Source of the DNA: RGDT01 sp964630925
GTDB lineage: Bacteria; Planctomycetota; Planctomycetia; Gemmatales; Gemmataceae
DNA length: 29,837 bases
Direction of reading: 5' to 3'
NCBI GenBank assembly: GCA_964630925.1
Contig: CAZVZK010000126.1
Location: 1 to 29,837 of the forward strand
Shown here: one piece after another, positions 14,555 through 22,630 of the stretch
How positions within the stretch are numbered: the first letter of the stretch is position 1
Layout: the number at the start of each line of letters is the position of its first letter
The notes under the pieces: generated by a model
Seen by the model: only the letters and a program-made list of their open reading frames with translations
Databases searched by the model: none
Told to the model about the DNA's origin: nothing
Program-made: the position numbers and the translations under genes

Positions 14555-15322
14555 ATGTCCGCACCACGCACCCTGTCACTGACGCGCTCGCGCCGCGTCG
14601 TGTGCGACCTGATGCACTTCGCCCGCCGCGTGCCGACGGTCGTGGCCGAGCGTGTCCTGCACCTCGGCCCGGCGGTGCTGGCCCGCGCCGCCCTGGCGGA
14701 CCGCCCGTCGTGGTACGCCCTGCTGACGAAGGCGCACGCCGCCGTGTGCCGCGATGAGCCGAGGCTACGACGCTGCTACCGCGGATTCCCCTGGCCGCAC
14801 CTGTACGAGCACGCGATCACGTCTGCCACGGTGCCGATCGCCCGCGAGGTGGACGGCGAAGAGGGGCTCCTGTTCCTGACGATCCCCGAGCCGGACACGC
14901 TGCCCCTGGCGGAGATCCACGCGCGGATCAGCCACGCCAAGACGGCGCCCCTGGAGGAGGTGCGTGACTTCCGCAACCAGTTGCGCATCGCGGCGCTGCC
15001 GGGCTTCCTGCGCCGGCTGGCTTGGTGGCTGGCGGCGGACGTGTTCGGGCGGCTGCGCGAGAAGCACCTGGGGACGTTCGGCGTGACGGGTGTGCCGTCG
15101 GGCGGGACGGACACGCCCTATTTCCTGTCGCCGCTGACGAGCACGGTGACGATGGGCGTGCTGGGGGCCGACGGGCGCGTGCCGGTGCGGATACTGTACG
15201 ACCACCGCGTCCTCGACGCCGGCCTCGCCGGACGGGCGCTGGCGGGGCTGGAGGCGGTGCTGTGCGGCGTGGTGGCGGAGGAGATGCGGACGATGGCCGG
15301 GCCGGGGCGTGCGGCGGGGTGA
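14555..15322 (+). CDS. Stand-alone 2-oxoacid dehydrogenase E2-type acyltransferase domain
   Basis: This is a 255-residue protein resembling the catalytic (CAT-fold) domain of dihydrolipoamide acyltransferases, without lipoyl or subunit-binding domains. It contains LTRSRRVVCDLMHFARRVPTV (E2-like entry), TITVPIAREV-like TSATVPIAREVDG, a FRNQLRIAALPGFLRRLAWWL helix, FGVTGVPSGGTDTPYFLSPLTSTVTMG and the active-site region LYDHRVLDAGLAGRAL. The catalytic histidine would be H217, but the motif is DHRVLDAG in place of DHRxxDG, with one extra residue. It may transfer acyl groups outside a classical complex. The ATG at 14555 is used because the longer open frame to 14084 runs antisense to proC. Confidence 0.8.
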   Translation: MSAPRTLSLTRSRRVVCDLMHFARRVPTVVAERVLHLGPAVLARAALADRPSWYALLTKAHAAVCRDEPRLRRCYRGFPWPHLYEHAITSATVPIAREVDGEEGLLFLTIPEPDTLPLAEIHARISHAKTAPLEEVRDFRNQLRIAALPGFLRRLAWWLAADVFGRLREKHLGTFGVTGVPSGGTDTPYFLSPLTSTVTMGVLGADGRVPVRILYDHRVLDAGLAGRALAGLEAVLCGVVAEEMRTMAGPGRAAG

Positions 15323-15463
15323 GGCCCGCGGGCGGTGAATGACGGAAGACGAGGGGGCGGATCGGGCCGATGGGGCGGATGGAGTACTGGGGCTCCCGCC
15401 ATCGGCCGGGAGGTTGCAACCTGGGGCGTTGACACGCACCCGCACGCACGCGCTGTCTCAGGC

Positions 15464-15503
15464 GCCTCGGCGAGGACGCCCATCGTCCTGTCCTCGCCGA
15501 GGC
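15464..15503. repeat. 14-bp perfect hairpin in non-coding stretch
   Basis: GCCTCGGCGAGGAC (15464-15477), 12-nt loop, GTCCTCGCCGAGGC (15490-15503). It lies 142 nt after the E2-like gene in the gene-free stretch 15323-15762. There is no T tract. It may be a terminator or part of the decayed gene described next. Confidence 0.6.
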
Positions 15504-15519
15504 GGCATCCGATGAGCGA

Positions 15520-15690
15520 GGGCCGCCGTCCGGCCATCTGGACACCGCTCGGCTGTGCGTCCTGGCCGATGCGCTGGAGGAGGCCGGCTGAACGGACGCG
15601 GGGATCCGGTCGCGCCTGCGTTCCGCGGGGGCACAAGTACCTTGGGTGTTGGGCGCCGACCTCGTCCGCCGCCCGCGAAGCGGACCAGCC
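15520..15690 (+). pseudogene. Decayed fragment resembling a TIGR02996-type planctomycete protein
   Basis: Reading across frames gives DTARLCVLADALEEAG, then TGA where related proteins carry Cys, then TDAGIRSRLRS, and after a frame change GHKYLGCWA followed by ADLVRRP. From memory, Gemmata-type proteins end in LADALEEAGC.(D)ADIL.HCR..GPHVRGCWVVDLLLG, and the order of pieces fits. There is no start codon, ribosome site or long open frame. It is a relic, not a gene. The rest of 15323-15762 holds the hairpin and the arg promoter and nothing else I can see. Confidence 0.5.
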
Positions 15691-15692
15691 CA

Positions 15693-15720
15693 TTGACGCC
15701 GGCCCCGGGCGGGTTACAAT
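15693..15720 (+). promoter_or_regulatory. Sigma70-type promoter of the argBDF operon
   Basis: TTGACG (15693-15698), a 16-nt spacer, then TACAAT (15715-15720). Both boxes differ from consensus at a single position. The start of transcription would fall near 15727, leaving a leader of about 36 nt before the argB ATG. This is the best promoter match noticed in the window. No ARG-box palindrome was recognised around it. Confidence 0.6.
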
Positions 15721-15762
15721 CATTCTTTTCCCACCCGCCCCGCAGAGGCCACCCGACAGGGA

Positions 15763-16653
15763 ATGGACCACGCGATCCGCAAGGCCGAGGCGCTCATCGA
15801 GGCGCTGCCTTACATCCGCACCTTCCGCGGCCGCCTCACCGTCATCAAGCTCGGCGGCTCCGCCATGGAGGACCCCGACGCCCTGCGCGCCACCCTCCAG
15901 GACGTCGCCTTCATGGCGGCCGTCGGCCTCCGCCCCGTCCTCGTCCACGGCGGCGGCAAGCCCATCGACCGCGCCATGGCCGCCTCCGGCCTCACACCCC
16001 GCAAGGTCCAGGGCCGCCGCTACACCGACCGCGCCACGCTGGATATCGTCGTCCGCGTCCTCATCGACGACATCAACGCCGGCATCGTCGGTTCCATTCG
16101 AGAATTAGGCGGCCGCGCCATCGGCCTGCACCGCCCGCCGCTGCCCGTCCTCTTCGGCGAACGCCTCACCCTCCCCGGCCCCGACGGCCCCATCGACCTC
16201 GGCCACGTCGGCCACGTCACCCGCTGCGATCACCGCCTTATCGAGGACTTCGCCGCTGGCGGCGTCGTCCCCGTCATCCCCTCCGTCGCCCTCGACGCCG
16301 ACGGCGGCTGGCTCAACGTCAACGCCGACACCGCGGCGGCGGCCGTGGCCACCCACCTCGGCGCCGAGAAGGTCGTCTTCCTCTCCGACACCCCCGGCAT
16401 CCTCCGCGACCGCGCCGACCCCGCGTCGCTCATCGGCCACCTCGACGCCGACGACTGCACGCGGCTCATCCGCGAGGGCGTCATCGATACCGGCATGGTG
16501 CCCAAGGTGGAGGCCTGCCTCGACGCCCTCCGCGGCGGCGTCAAGAAGACCCACATGATCGATGGCCGCATCAAGCACTCGCTGCTCCTGGAAATCTACA
16601 CCGACCGCGGCGTCGGCACCGAGATCGTGCTAGAGGGGGGGGGCCGGCCGTGA
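15763..16653 (+). CDS. argB: Acetylglutamate kinase
   Basis: This is a 296-residue amino-acid kinase that phosphorylates N-acetylglutamate, the second step of arginine synthesis. The signatures are VIKLGGSAM (27-34, ATP/phosphate lysine), VLVHGGGKPID (59-69), NVNADTAAAAVATHLGAEKVVFLSDTPGIL, and the C-terminal GMVPKVEACLDALRGGVKKTHMIDGR. The N-terminal helix (MDHAIRKAEALIEALPYIRTFRG) is of the kind found in arginine-sensitive enzymes, so feedback inhibition by arginine is possible. AGGGA precedes the ATG. A run of nine G near the end (16635-16643) forms part of the ribosome site of argD, whose start overlaps the argB stop. Confidence 0.97.
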   Translation: MDHAIRKAEALIEALPYIRTFRGRLTVIKLGGSAMEDPDALRATLQDVAFMAAVGLRPVLVHGGGKPIDRAMAASGLTPRKVQGRRYTDRATLDIVVRVLIDDINAGIVGSIRELGGRAIGLHRPPLPVLFGERLTLPGPDGPIDLGHVGHVTRCDHRLIEDFAAGGVVPVIPSVALDADGGWLNVNADTAAAAVATHLGAEKVVFLSDTPGILRDRADPASLIGHLDADDCTRLIREGVIDTGMVPKVEACLDALRGGVKKTHMIDGRIKHSLLLEIYTDRGVGTEIVLEGGGRP

Positions 16654-17837
16654 AGCAAGCGACGCTGGACCGCTACAAGAAGTACGTCATCCCCAACTAC
16701 ACACGCTACCCCGTGTGCCTGGTGCGTGGCGAGGGCTCGCGTGTCTGGGACGACGAGGGCCGCGCCTACCTCGACTTCTTCCCCGGCTGGGGCTGCGGCC
16801 TGCTCGGGCACTGCCCGCCCGGCGTCGTCGCCGCCGTGCAGAAGCAGGTGGCCGAGCTGATCCACGTCCCCAACACCTGGCACACCGAGGCCCAGGCCCT
16901 CCTCGCCGAGGCCCTCTCCACCCGCACCACCTGGGCCGGCCAGGCCTTCTTCTGTAACTCCGGCACCGAGGCCAACGAGGCCGCCATCAAGCTCGCCCGC
17001 CTCCGTGGCAAGGCTTCGGGGCGCTACAAGCTCATCACCACGTTCAACTCCTTCCACGGCAGGACGATGGGCGCCCTGTCGGCCACCGCCCAGCCGAAGT
17101 ACCACGCAGGCGTCGAGCCGCTCGTCCCCGGCTTCTCCTACGTCCCCTTCGGCGACCTCGCCGCCACCGCCAACGCCATCACCAACGAGACCGCCGCCGT
17201 CCTCGTCGAGCCGATCCAGGGCGAGGGCGGCATCAACATGCCCCCCGCCGGCTACCTCGAAGGCCTGCGCGACCTCACCACGAAGGCCGACTGCCTGCTC
17301 ATCTTCGACGAGGTGCAGACCGGCATGGGCCGCACCGGCAGGTGGTACGCCCATCAACACTGGAACGTCGAGCCGGACATCGTCACCCTCGCCAAGGCCC
17401 TGGCCGGCGGCGTGGCGATGGGCGGCCTGCTCGCCAAGCCCGACGTGGCCGCCTTCCTCAAGCCCGGCACCCACGCGGCGACGTTCGGCGGCAACCCGCT
17501 GGCGTCCGCCGCCGCCCTCGCCACCATCGACGCCATCGAGAAGGGCGGCCTGCTGAAACGCGCCGACGAGATCGGCGGACACTTCCACGCCTTCTTCACC
17601 GCCCTCGCGGGCAAGTGCCCGTGGATCAAGGAGGTGCGCGTCAAGGGGTGCATGATCGGCGCGGAATTGACCGTGGACGGCGCCGCCGTGGTCAAGGGCT
17701 GCCTGGAGAAGGGGCTGCTCATCAACTGCACCCACGCCACCGTGCTACGCTTGTTGCCGGCGATGAATCTGAGCGATGCCGAATTGCAGGAGGGCTGCGG
17801 CATCCTGGAGGACGTGTTGCTCAACCTGGAGGCTTGA
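16650..17837 (+). CDS. argD: Acetylornithine aminotransferase
   Basis: This is a 395-residue PLP enzyme of the class III aminotransferases that makes N-acetylornithine from the semialdehyde. The PLP lysine is K249 in TLAKALAGGVAMGG. Other motifs are FFCNSGTEANEAAIKLAR (100-117), FNSFHGRTMGALSAT, VEPIQGEGGI (187-195) and LLIFDEVQTGMGRTG (216-230). The GTG start at 16650 overlaps the argB stop (GTGA), with the poly-G stretch AGAGGGGGG as ribosome site, so translation is coupled. The same frame is open far upstream through argB, but only as a shadow. Repeat element C begins 3 nt after the stop. Confidence 0.97.
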   Translation: MKQATLDRYKKYVIPNYTRYPVCLVRGEGSRVWDDEGRAYLDFFPGWGCGLLGHCPPGVVAAVQKQVAELIHVPNTWHTEAQALLAEALSTRTTWAGQAFFCNSGTEANEAAIKLARLRGKASGRYKLITTFNSFHGRTMGALSATAQPKYHAGVEPLVPGFSYVPFGDLAATANAITNETAAVLVEPIQGEGGINMPPAGYLEGLRDLTTKADCLLIFDEVQTGMGRTGRWYAHQHWNVEPDIVTLAKALAGGVAMGGLLAKPDVAAFLKPGTHAATFGGNPLASAAALATIDAIEKGGLLKRADEIGGHFHAFFTALAGKCPWIKEVRVKGCMIGAELTVDGAAVVKGCLEKGLLINCTHATVLRLLPAMNLSDAELQEGCGILEDVLLNLEA

Positions 17838-17840
17838 GCA

Positions 17841-17936
17841 GTTGGTAGTTGGCAGTTGGCAGTTGGCAGTGAAGACCAGCCGCCGACACACCACGTTCTG
17901 GTGTTCGCTACCAACTACCAACTACCAACTACCAAC
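17841..17936. repeat. Inverted tandem microrepeat element C (heptamer GTTGGYA / TACCAAC)
   Basis: Four heptamers on the left (one GTTGGTA at 17841-17847, then three GTTGGCA to 17868), a 40-nt spacer, and four exact TACCAAC units on the right (17909-17936). The right units are the complement of GTTGGTA; the left GTTGGCA copies give one mismatch each. It fills the 113-nt gap between argD and argF, which lie on the same strand, so it would be transcribed within the operon. Confidence 0.88.
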
Positions 17937-17950
17937 TACGTGAGAACGCC

Positions 17951-18871
17951 ATGCGGCATTTCCTGAGCATCCTCGACGCTACCCCCGACGAGCTGCGGCA
18001 CCTGCTGGCCGAGGCCGGGCGCCTCAAGGCCGACCTGGCCCTGGGCAAACGCCCGCCGCTCCTCGCCGGCCGCGTCCTGGGCCTGGTGTTCGAGAAGCCG
18101 TCGCTGCGCACCCGCGCCAGCTTCGAGGCCGCCATGATCCAGCTCGGCGGCGGCGCCATGTTCTTCGGCCCCAACGACGGCAAGATGGGCGTCCGCGAGC
18201 CCGTCGCCGACTTCGCCCGCACCCTCGCCGGTTACTGCGACGCCGTCGCCCTGCGCGTCTTCAAGCACGAGACGCTGACGGAGTACGCCTCGCACTCGAA
18301 GGTGCCGGTGATCAACGCCCTGAGCGACACCGCCCACCCCTGCCAGGCCCTCGGCGACCTCCTCACCATCCAGGAGGTGTTCGGCGGCCTCGAGGGCAAG
18401 ACGCTGGTCTTCGTCGGCGACGGCAACAACGTCGCCCGCTCGGTGGCCCTGGGCTGCGGCGTGTTCGGCCTGCGTTTCATCCTGGCGTCGCCCGACGGCT
18501 ACTCCTTCGACGACGACTTCCTGCGGAGCTACCGCCGCATCGCGCCGAAAGGCGAGCTGGTCCTCAACGGCCACCCGGACCACGCGGTGGGCGAGGCCGA
18601 CGTGATCTACACCGACGTGTGGACGAGCATGGGCCAGGAGGCCGAGGCGGCGAAGCGGCGTCAGGAGTTCGCGCCGTTCCAGGTCAACCAGGCGTTGCTG
18701 GAGAAGGCGCCGGCGCACGCGCGGGTGATGCACTGCCTGCCGGCGGTCCGCGGCGAGGAGGTGGACGAGGCCGCCATGGAGGGCGAGCGCAGCGTCGTCT
18801 TCCAGCAGGCCGAGAACCGCCTGCACGCCCAGAAGGCCCTGCTCGTGTGGCTGATGCAGAACGGCAAGTGA
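17951..18871 (+). CDS. argF: Ornithine carbamoyltransferase
   Basis: This is a 306-residue enzyme that forms citrulline from ornithine and carbamoyl phosphate. The carbamoyl-phosphate loop reads FEKPSLRTRASFE (residues about 47-59), a known variant of the S-x-R-T-R motif. HPCQALGDL lies near residue 129, the ornithine-binding DVWTSMGQE near 220, and the catalytic cysteine in MHCLPAVRGEEV near 260. The SMG motif separates it from N-acetylornithine or other carbamoyltransferases. No strong ribosome site is visible in the last few bases (GTGAGAACGCC precedes the ATG). The leader before it is the repeat element C, which could affect expression relative to argBD. Confidence 0.96.
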   Translation: MRHFLSILDATPDELRHLLAEAGRLKADLALGKRPPLLAGRVLGLVFEKPSLRTRASFEAAMIQLGGGAMFFGPNDGKMGVREPVADFARTLAGYCDAVALRVFKHETLTEYASHSKVPVINALSDTAHPCQALGDLLTIQEVFGGLEGKTLVFVGDGNNVARSVALGCGVFGLRFILASPDGYSFDDDFLRSYRRIAPKGELVLNGHPDHAVGEADVIYTDVWTSMGQEAEAAKRRQEFAPFQVNQALLEKAPAHARVMHCLPAVRGEEVDEAAMEGERSVVFQQAENRLHAQKALLVWLMQNGK

Positions 18872-18880
18872 GCCCGCCGG

Positions 18881-18929
18881 CCAGGAGTCACCTGCTCACC
18901 TCCTGACCCCGTTGAGCAGGTGACTCTGG
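18881..18929. terminator. Long imperfect hairpin after argF
   Basis: CCAGGAGTCACCTGCTCA (18881-18898) pairs with TGAGCAGGTGACTCTGG (18913-18929) with a single bulged G, a 17-bp stem with a 14-nt loop. It starts 9 nt after the argF stop and probably ends the arg operon transcript, although there is no U tract. Confidence 0.6.
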
Positions 18930-18975
18930 CGTCAACGGACGCATGGAGTCACGGACCGGCGCCGACTGCGCGAGT

Positions 18976-19007
18976 CACACGCTCACCCGCTCACATGCTC
19001 ACGTTCT
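18976..19007. repeat. Degenerate octamer repeat (CACnnGCT x4)
   Basis: CACACGCT, CACCCGCT, CACATGCT and CACGTTCT follow each other without gap in the gene-free stretch 18872-19168. Apart from this and the argF hairpin, the stretch contains only a short minus-strand frame (VRERIEASQPDLSALRRLKGRRGA, about 19044-19118) that may be a fragment of a lost gene. I cannot support a gene here. Confidence 0.5.
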
Positions 19008-19168
19008 CTCACCCCTGATGGGTGGGGCGTCCATTGACGTTCACGCGCCCCGGCGTCCCTTGAGCCGCCGCAGGGCCGACAGGTCGGGCTGACTCGCCTC
19101 GATCCGTTCCCGCACCGCGCGACGTGCTCACCCGGACGGCTTCATCTCGCAACGCCCCACGGCCTCCG

Positions 19169-22100
19169 TCACGGCAGCCGCAACCGCATCGACGCCCCTG
19201 TCCCCGTCACCGCCCCCGGCTCGCGCTCCCACACAAGAGCCGGCCCCTGCTCCAACCGGGGCGCCGTCTCCAGGGCCGCCCCCCCGAACGCGGCGATGTA
19301 CTCCCCCACGGAGCCGAAGCCCCGCCCCCGCAGCGTCCCCAGCCGGGCCAGCACCGCCGCCTCGTCTCCCCCGGTGCAGCGCGGGTGCTTGAGCAGCTCT
19401 ACCCCGTCCGCCTCCGTCAGATGCCCCAGGTCGCCACGCGTCAACGGCACACGGCAAGACATCGCGTCCGGGCGTGTCCGTCTCTCCAACTTCCACCCCG
19501 CCACGGCCCGCGAGACCTCACCCCACCGCCCCGCGTCCAGCAGCGGGGCCATCTCCCCCAGCGACTCCTGGTAGTCCTCCAGATGCGCCGGGTGGAATCC
19601 GTTCGGGAACGTCGGCCCCAGCCGCCCCAGAACCTGCCGGAACACCGCCTCGACGGCCTCCGCCCTCCGCGCCGAGCCCATGAACACCGCCGCCGCCGCC
19701 AGCCCGCGCGCCGTGTCCGGCGAGACCCCCAGAGGCCCCGCCTTCCTCGCCATCCCGATCAGTGCCTGCGCGTGCCCGTCCGCCCACGCCCGCGCCTTCC
19801 CCGCCTCGACGTGCCCCGCCACGCGCCCGAACGCCAGCGCCGCCACCAGATCCCACGCCGTGTTCTCCGCCGCTGGCAGCCGCCCGAACACCTCCGCCGC
19901 CACTCCCCGTGCCTCGGCGGCGTCCAGCATCGGCAACGCCCGCCCGATCACCGCCGTCGCCGCCGCACTCTGCACCGGATCAGTCGCCGCCCGCAGCGAC
20001 CCGCGCGCCAGCGCACACACCGCCCCCGCCAGACGCCGCCGCTCGCCCTCGGGCAGACGCTCCACCACGTCCAGCACCAGCATCCGCGCCGCGTACGCCT
20101 TCCCGAAGCCCGCGTCACCGCACGCCCCCTGCAGCCTGCGGGCCGCCTCCGCCGCGTCCTCGGCCGTCAGCCGCCCGGCCAGCGCCCGCGCCCCGGCCAT
20201 CTGATCCGGCCGCGGCAGGCCGATGGGCGCCCACCGCACCAGCTCCGCCTGCACGCGGAACGCCAGAGGCGCCGCGTACCCCGCCGGCAGCCGCCGCGCC
20301 GCCAGCTCCACCGCCTCGGGTGCGTTCGCCCCGCCCGACGCCAGCACCAGGGCCATCGCCCGCCACGCCCTCCGCACATCAGCCTTCGGCAGACGATCCT
20401 CCAGCACGTCCAGCGCCTGCGCCACCCGCGAGCATTCGACCCACGGCCGCCACGCCGCCATCCGGTCGGCCAGTCCGCGGCCCAGCGTCCTTGCCTCCGC
20501 CGGCCCCAGCCGCGCCCCGAGCGGCCCCAGCAGCGCCAGCAGGTCGTCCGTCCCGTGCGGGTCGCGGATCAGCCGCCCGATGACGGTCTCGATCAACGCC
20601 AGCGCCGCCCGCGACCCGTCCTCCCCCGGCACGGCCGTCACCAGCTCCGCATACGCCCCCAGCACCGTCGCCGACGACGACGGCCCCTCCGCCTTCCTCG
20701 TCTGCGCGAACGCCGGGTCCAGGGCCGCCTGCAGCGCCTCCCGCAGCCCCATCTCCGCCCGCGCCGCCGCCTCGGCCCCCGCCAGCCGCGCCAGCCGCGC
20801 CGCCGCCCGGAAGTACAGCGGCGTCGGCCGTGGCGGCGGCGCGCCGAGCAGCGCCGCCGCACGCCCCGCCGCCTCCCCGCCCATCCGCCCCAGCAGCAGC
20901 CCGCGCAGCTCCAGCACCTCCTCGGCGATGTGATCCATGTGTCGCCGCGTGGCCAGCTCGTCCAGCCCCGCCCAGACGTGGCCTGCCAGCGTCGGTGACG
21001 CCCCCCGCGCCAGCAGCCATAGCGAACGGCACGCCGCCTCCGCCGCGATCCCCGGCGGCGGCGGCGTCAGCGACGTGACCAGCACGTCCGCGCTCGCCCC
21101 ATCCCCCGCACCCATCTCCGCCAGCACCATCGCCGCCACGCACCGCACCACCGGCCCCGTTCCCGCACGACGAAGCGCCTCGCGGGCTCGCTCCACCGCC
21201 GCGGCACGCCGCGCCGGCGACAGCCCGGTGCAGGCACGCAGCGCCGCCGCAAGCCGCCGCCCCAACTGCCCCGCCGGCCCCTCGCCCGACAGGGCGTGCT
21301 CCATGAAGTACCCGCGCACCCTCTCGCGGTGCGGCGGCAGCGTCGCCAGCTCCTTCAGCGCCGCCAGCTCGAAGTCGTTCACGTCCCCGTCGCTGTAGTG
21401 GCCCAAAGGACGTAGCAGACCCGCTGCCAACGCCCGCTCCGACTCCTCCAGCGCCGCACGCGCCCGCCCCGCCTCCCGCTCCGCCTCCCCCATCGCAGTC
21501 CGCGCGTTGGCCGCCTCCGCCGCCGCCTCGCCCGCCTGCCTCTGCGCCTCACCGGCGAACGCAAGGCTCACCCCCGCCCCCGCCACCAGCGCGACCACCA
21601 ACCCCACCGTCAGCAGCGACACCACCGGCCTCCGCCGCGCCGCCTTCCACAGCCGGCCCAGCGTCCCCACAGGCCGCGCCACCACCGGCTCGCCCGCCAG
21701 ATACCGCCCCAGGTCCGCCCCCAGGTCCGCCGCCGAGGCGTACCGCCGCCCCGCCTCCTTCTCCAGACACTTCAGGCACACGTTCTCCAGGTCCGCCGGC
21801 ACCGCCGCATTTTGCCGCGACGGCGGCACCGGCTCCGACCACAGCACCTGCCGCAGCGTCTCCGCCGACGACGCCGCCTGGAACGGCGGCCTGCCCGTGA
21901 GGCACTCGTAGAGGATCGCCCCCAGGGCGTACACGTCCGCCGCCGGCCCCGCCTCCTCGCCTCGCGCCTGCTCGGGGGCCATGTACGACGGCGTCCCCAT
22001 CACCTCGCCCGTCCGCGTCTGCTGCGAGTCCTCGTCCAGCCGCCGCGCCAGCCCGAAGTCACTCACCCGCGGCGTGCCGTCCTCCAGCAGCAGCACGTTC

Positions 22101-22567
22101 GCCGGCTTCAGATCCCGGTGGATCACCTTCGCCTCGTGCGCCGCCCGCACCGCCCCGGCCAGCACCCGCACCAGATCCGCCGCCTCGCGCGGCGGCAGCG
22201 GAGCCTCCCGCAGACGCCGATTCAGCCCGCCGCCCCCGCAGTACTCCAGCACGACGAACGGCAGCCCGTCCGCCTCCCCCAGCTCGTGAATCTGCACGAT
22301 GTTGGGGTGCCGCAGGCTGGCGATGGCCTCGGCCTCGGTGCGGAAGCGGCGGAGCTGCCTCTCACTGACGTGCGCCCCGGCCAGAATCATCTTGATCGCC
22401 ACGACGCGCCCCAGGGCGGTGTCGCGCGCCTTGTACACGACGCCCATGCCGCCGCGACCCAGCTCCTCCATCACCTCGTAACCCGGCAGGTCAGGGGCCT
22501 TCACCCGCGTACCCGGCCTCCGGCGGATGGCGACGGTGTCGGTGGAAGGTTGGGCAGGGACGCTCAT
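19169..22567 (-). CDS. Hanks-type Ser/Thr protein kinase with membrane span and long helical C-terminal region
   Basis: This is a 1132-residue protein. The kinase domain (about 30-295) is complete: glycine loop GRGGMGVVYKA (37-47), lysine K59 in VAIKM, HRDLKPANVLL with D152, the magnesium aspartate D170 in SDFGLA, and MAPEQ (196-200). A basic patch and one transmembrane helix follow (about 313-338), then a short coiled coil (340-385) and a region of about 740 residues rich in Ala, Arg and Leu with HEAT- or TPR-like helix pairs, presumably a sensor or scaffold part on the other side of the membrane. The ATG at 22567 has GGAGG 7 nt upstream; the ATG 27 nt earlier has none. It lies 63 nt after the CHAT-protein gene on the same strand, so they may share a transcript. 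Confidence 0.93.
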   Translation of the reverse strand: MSVPAQPSTDTVAIRRRPGTRVKAPDLPGYEVMEELGRGGMGVVYKARDTALGRVVAIKMILAGAHVSERQLRRFRTEAEAIASLRHPNIVQIHELGEADGLPFVVLEYCGGGGLNRRLREAPLPPREAADLVRVLAGAVRAAHEAKVIHRDLKPANVLLLEDGTPRVSDFGLARRLDEDSQQTRTGEVMGTPSYMAPEQARGEEAGPAADVYALGAILYECLTGRPPFQAASSAETLRQVLWSEPVPPSRQNAAVPADLENVCLKCLEKEAGRRYASAADLGADLGRYLAGEPVVARPVGTLGRLWKAARRRPVVSLLTVGLVVALVAGAGVSLAFAGEAQRQAGEAAAEAANARTAMGEAEREAGRARAALEESERALAAGLLRPLGHYSDGDVNDFELAALKELATLPPHRERVRGYFMEHALSGEGPAGQLGRRLAAALRACTGLSPARRAAAVERAREALRRAGTGPVVRCVAAMVLAEMGAGDGASADVLVTSLTPPPPGIAAEAACRSLWLLARGASPTLAGHVWAGLDELATRRHMDHIAEEVLELRGLLLGRMGGEAAGRAAALLGAPPPRPTPLYFRAAARLARLAGAEAAARAEMGLREALQAALDPAFAQTRKAEGPSSSATVLGAYAELVTAVPGEDGSRAALALIETVIGRLIRDPHGTDDLLALLGPLGARLGPAEARTLGRGLADRMAAWRPWVECSRVAQALDVLEDRLPKADVRRAWRAMALVLASGGANAPEAVELAARRLPAGYAAPLAFRVQAELVRWAPIGLPRPDQMAGARALAGRLTAEDAAEAARRLQGACGDAGFGKAYAARMLVLDVVERLPEGERRRLAGAVCALARGSLRAATDPVQSAAATAVIGRALPMLDAAEARGVAAEVFGRLPAAENTAWDLVAALAFGRVAGHVEAGKARAWADGHAQALIGMARKAGPLGVSPDTARGLAAAAVFMGSARRAEAVEAVFRQVLGRLGPTFPNGFHPAHLEDYQESLGEMAPLLDAGRWGEVSRAVAGWKLERRTRPDAMSCRVPLTRGDLGHLTEADGVELLKHPRCTGGDEAAVLARLGTLRGRGFGSVGEYIAAFGGAALETAPRLEQGPALVWEREPGAVTGTGASMRLRLP

Positions 22568-22630
22568 CGCGGGCCTCCGGTGTGTGGCCCTCAATCGTAC
22601 CCCCCGCCGCGGGCCGGGGCAAGCATGCGC

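Noticed and set aside
16635..16643. Nine-G run at the argB end as a phase-variation switch
   Set aside because: It could shift the last few argB residues, but both argB and argD are intact essential-type enzymes and the run serves as the argD ribosome site; no sign of a regulated frame change.
15555..16649. Very long open frame leading into argD
   Set aside because: It is His/Arg/Pro-rich and overlaps argB in another frame; argD begins at the GTG overlapping the argB stop.
19044..19118. Short minus-strand frame VRERIEASQPDLSALRRLKG
   Set aside because: It is only 24 residues from a GTG and an in-frame stop lies just upstream; it may be a gene scrap but cannot be supported as a gene.
19124..20998. 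624-codon plus-strand open frame antisense to the kinase
   Set aside because: It is Arg/Pro/His-rich low-complexity translation typical of the shadow of a GC-rich gene; the minus-strand kinase has full motifs and a ribosome site.
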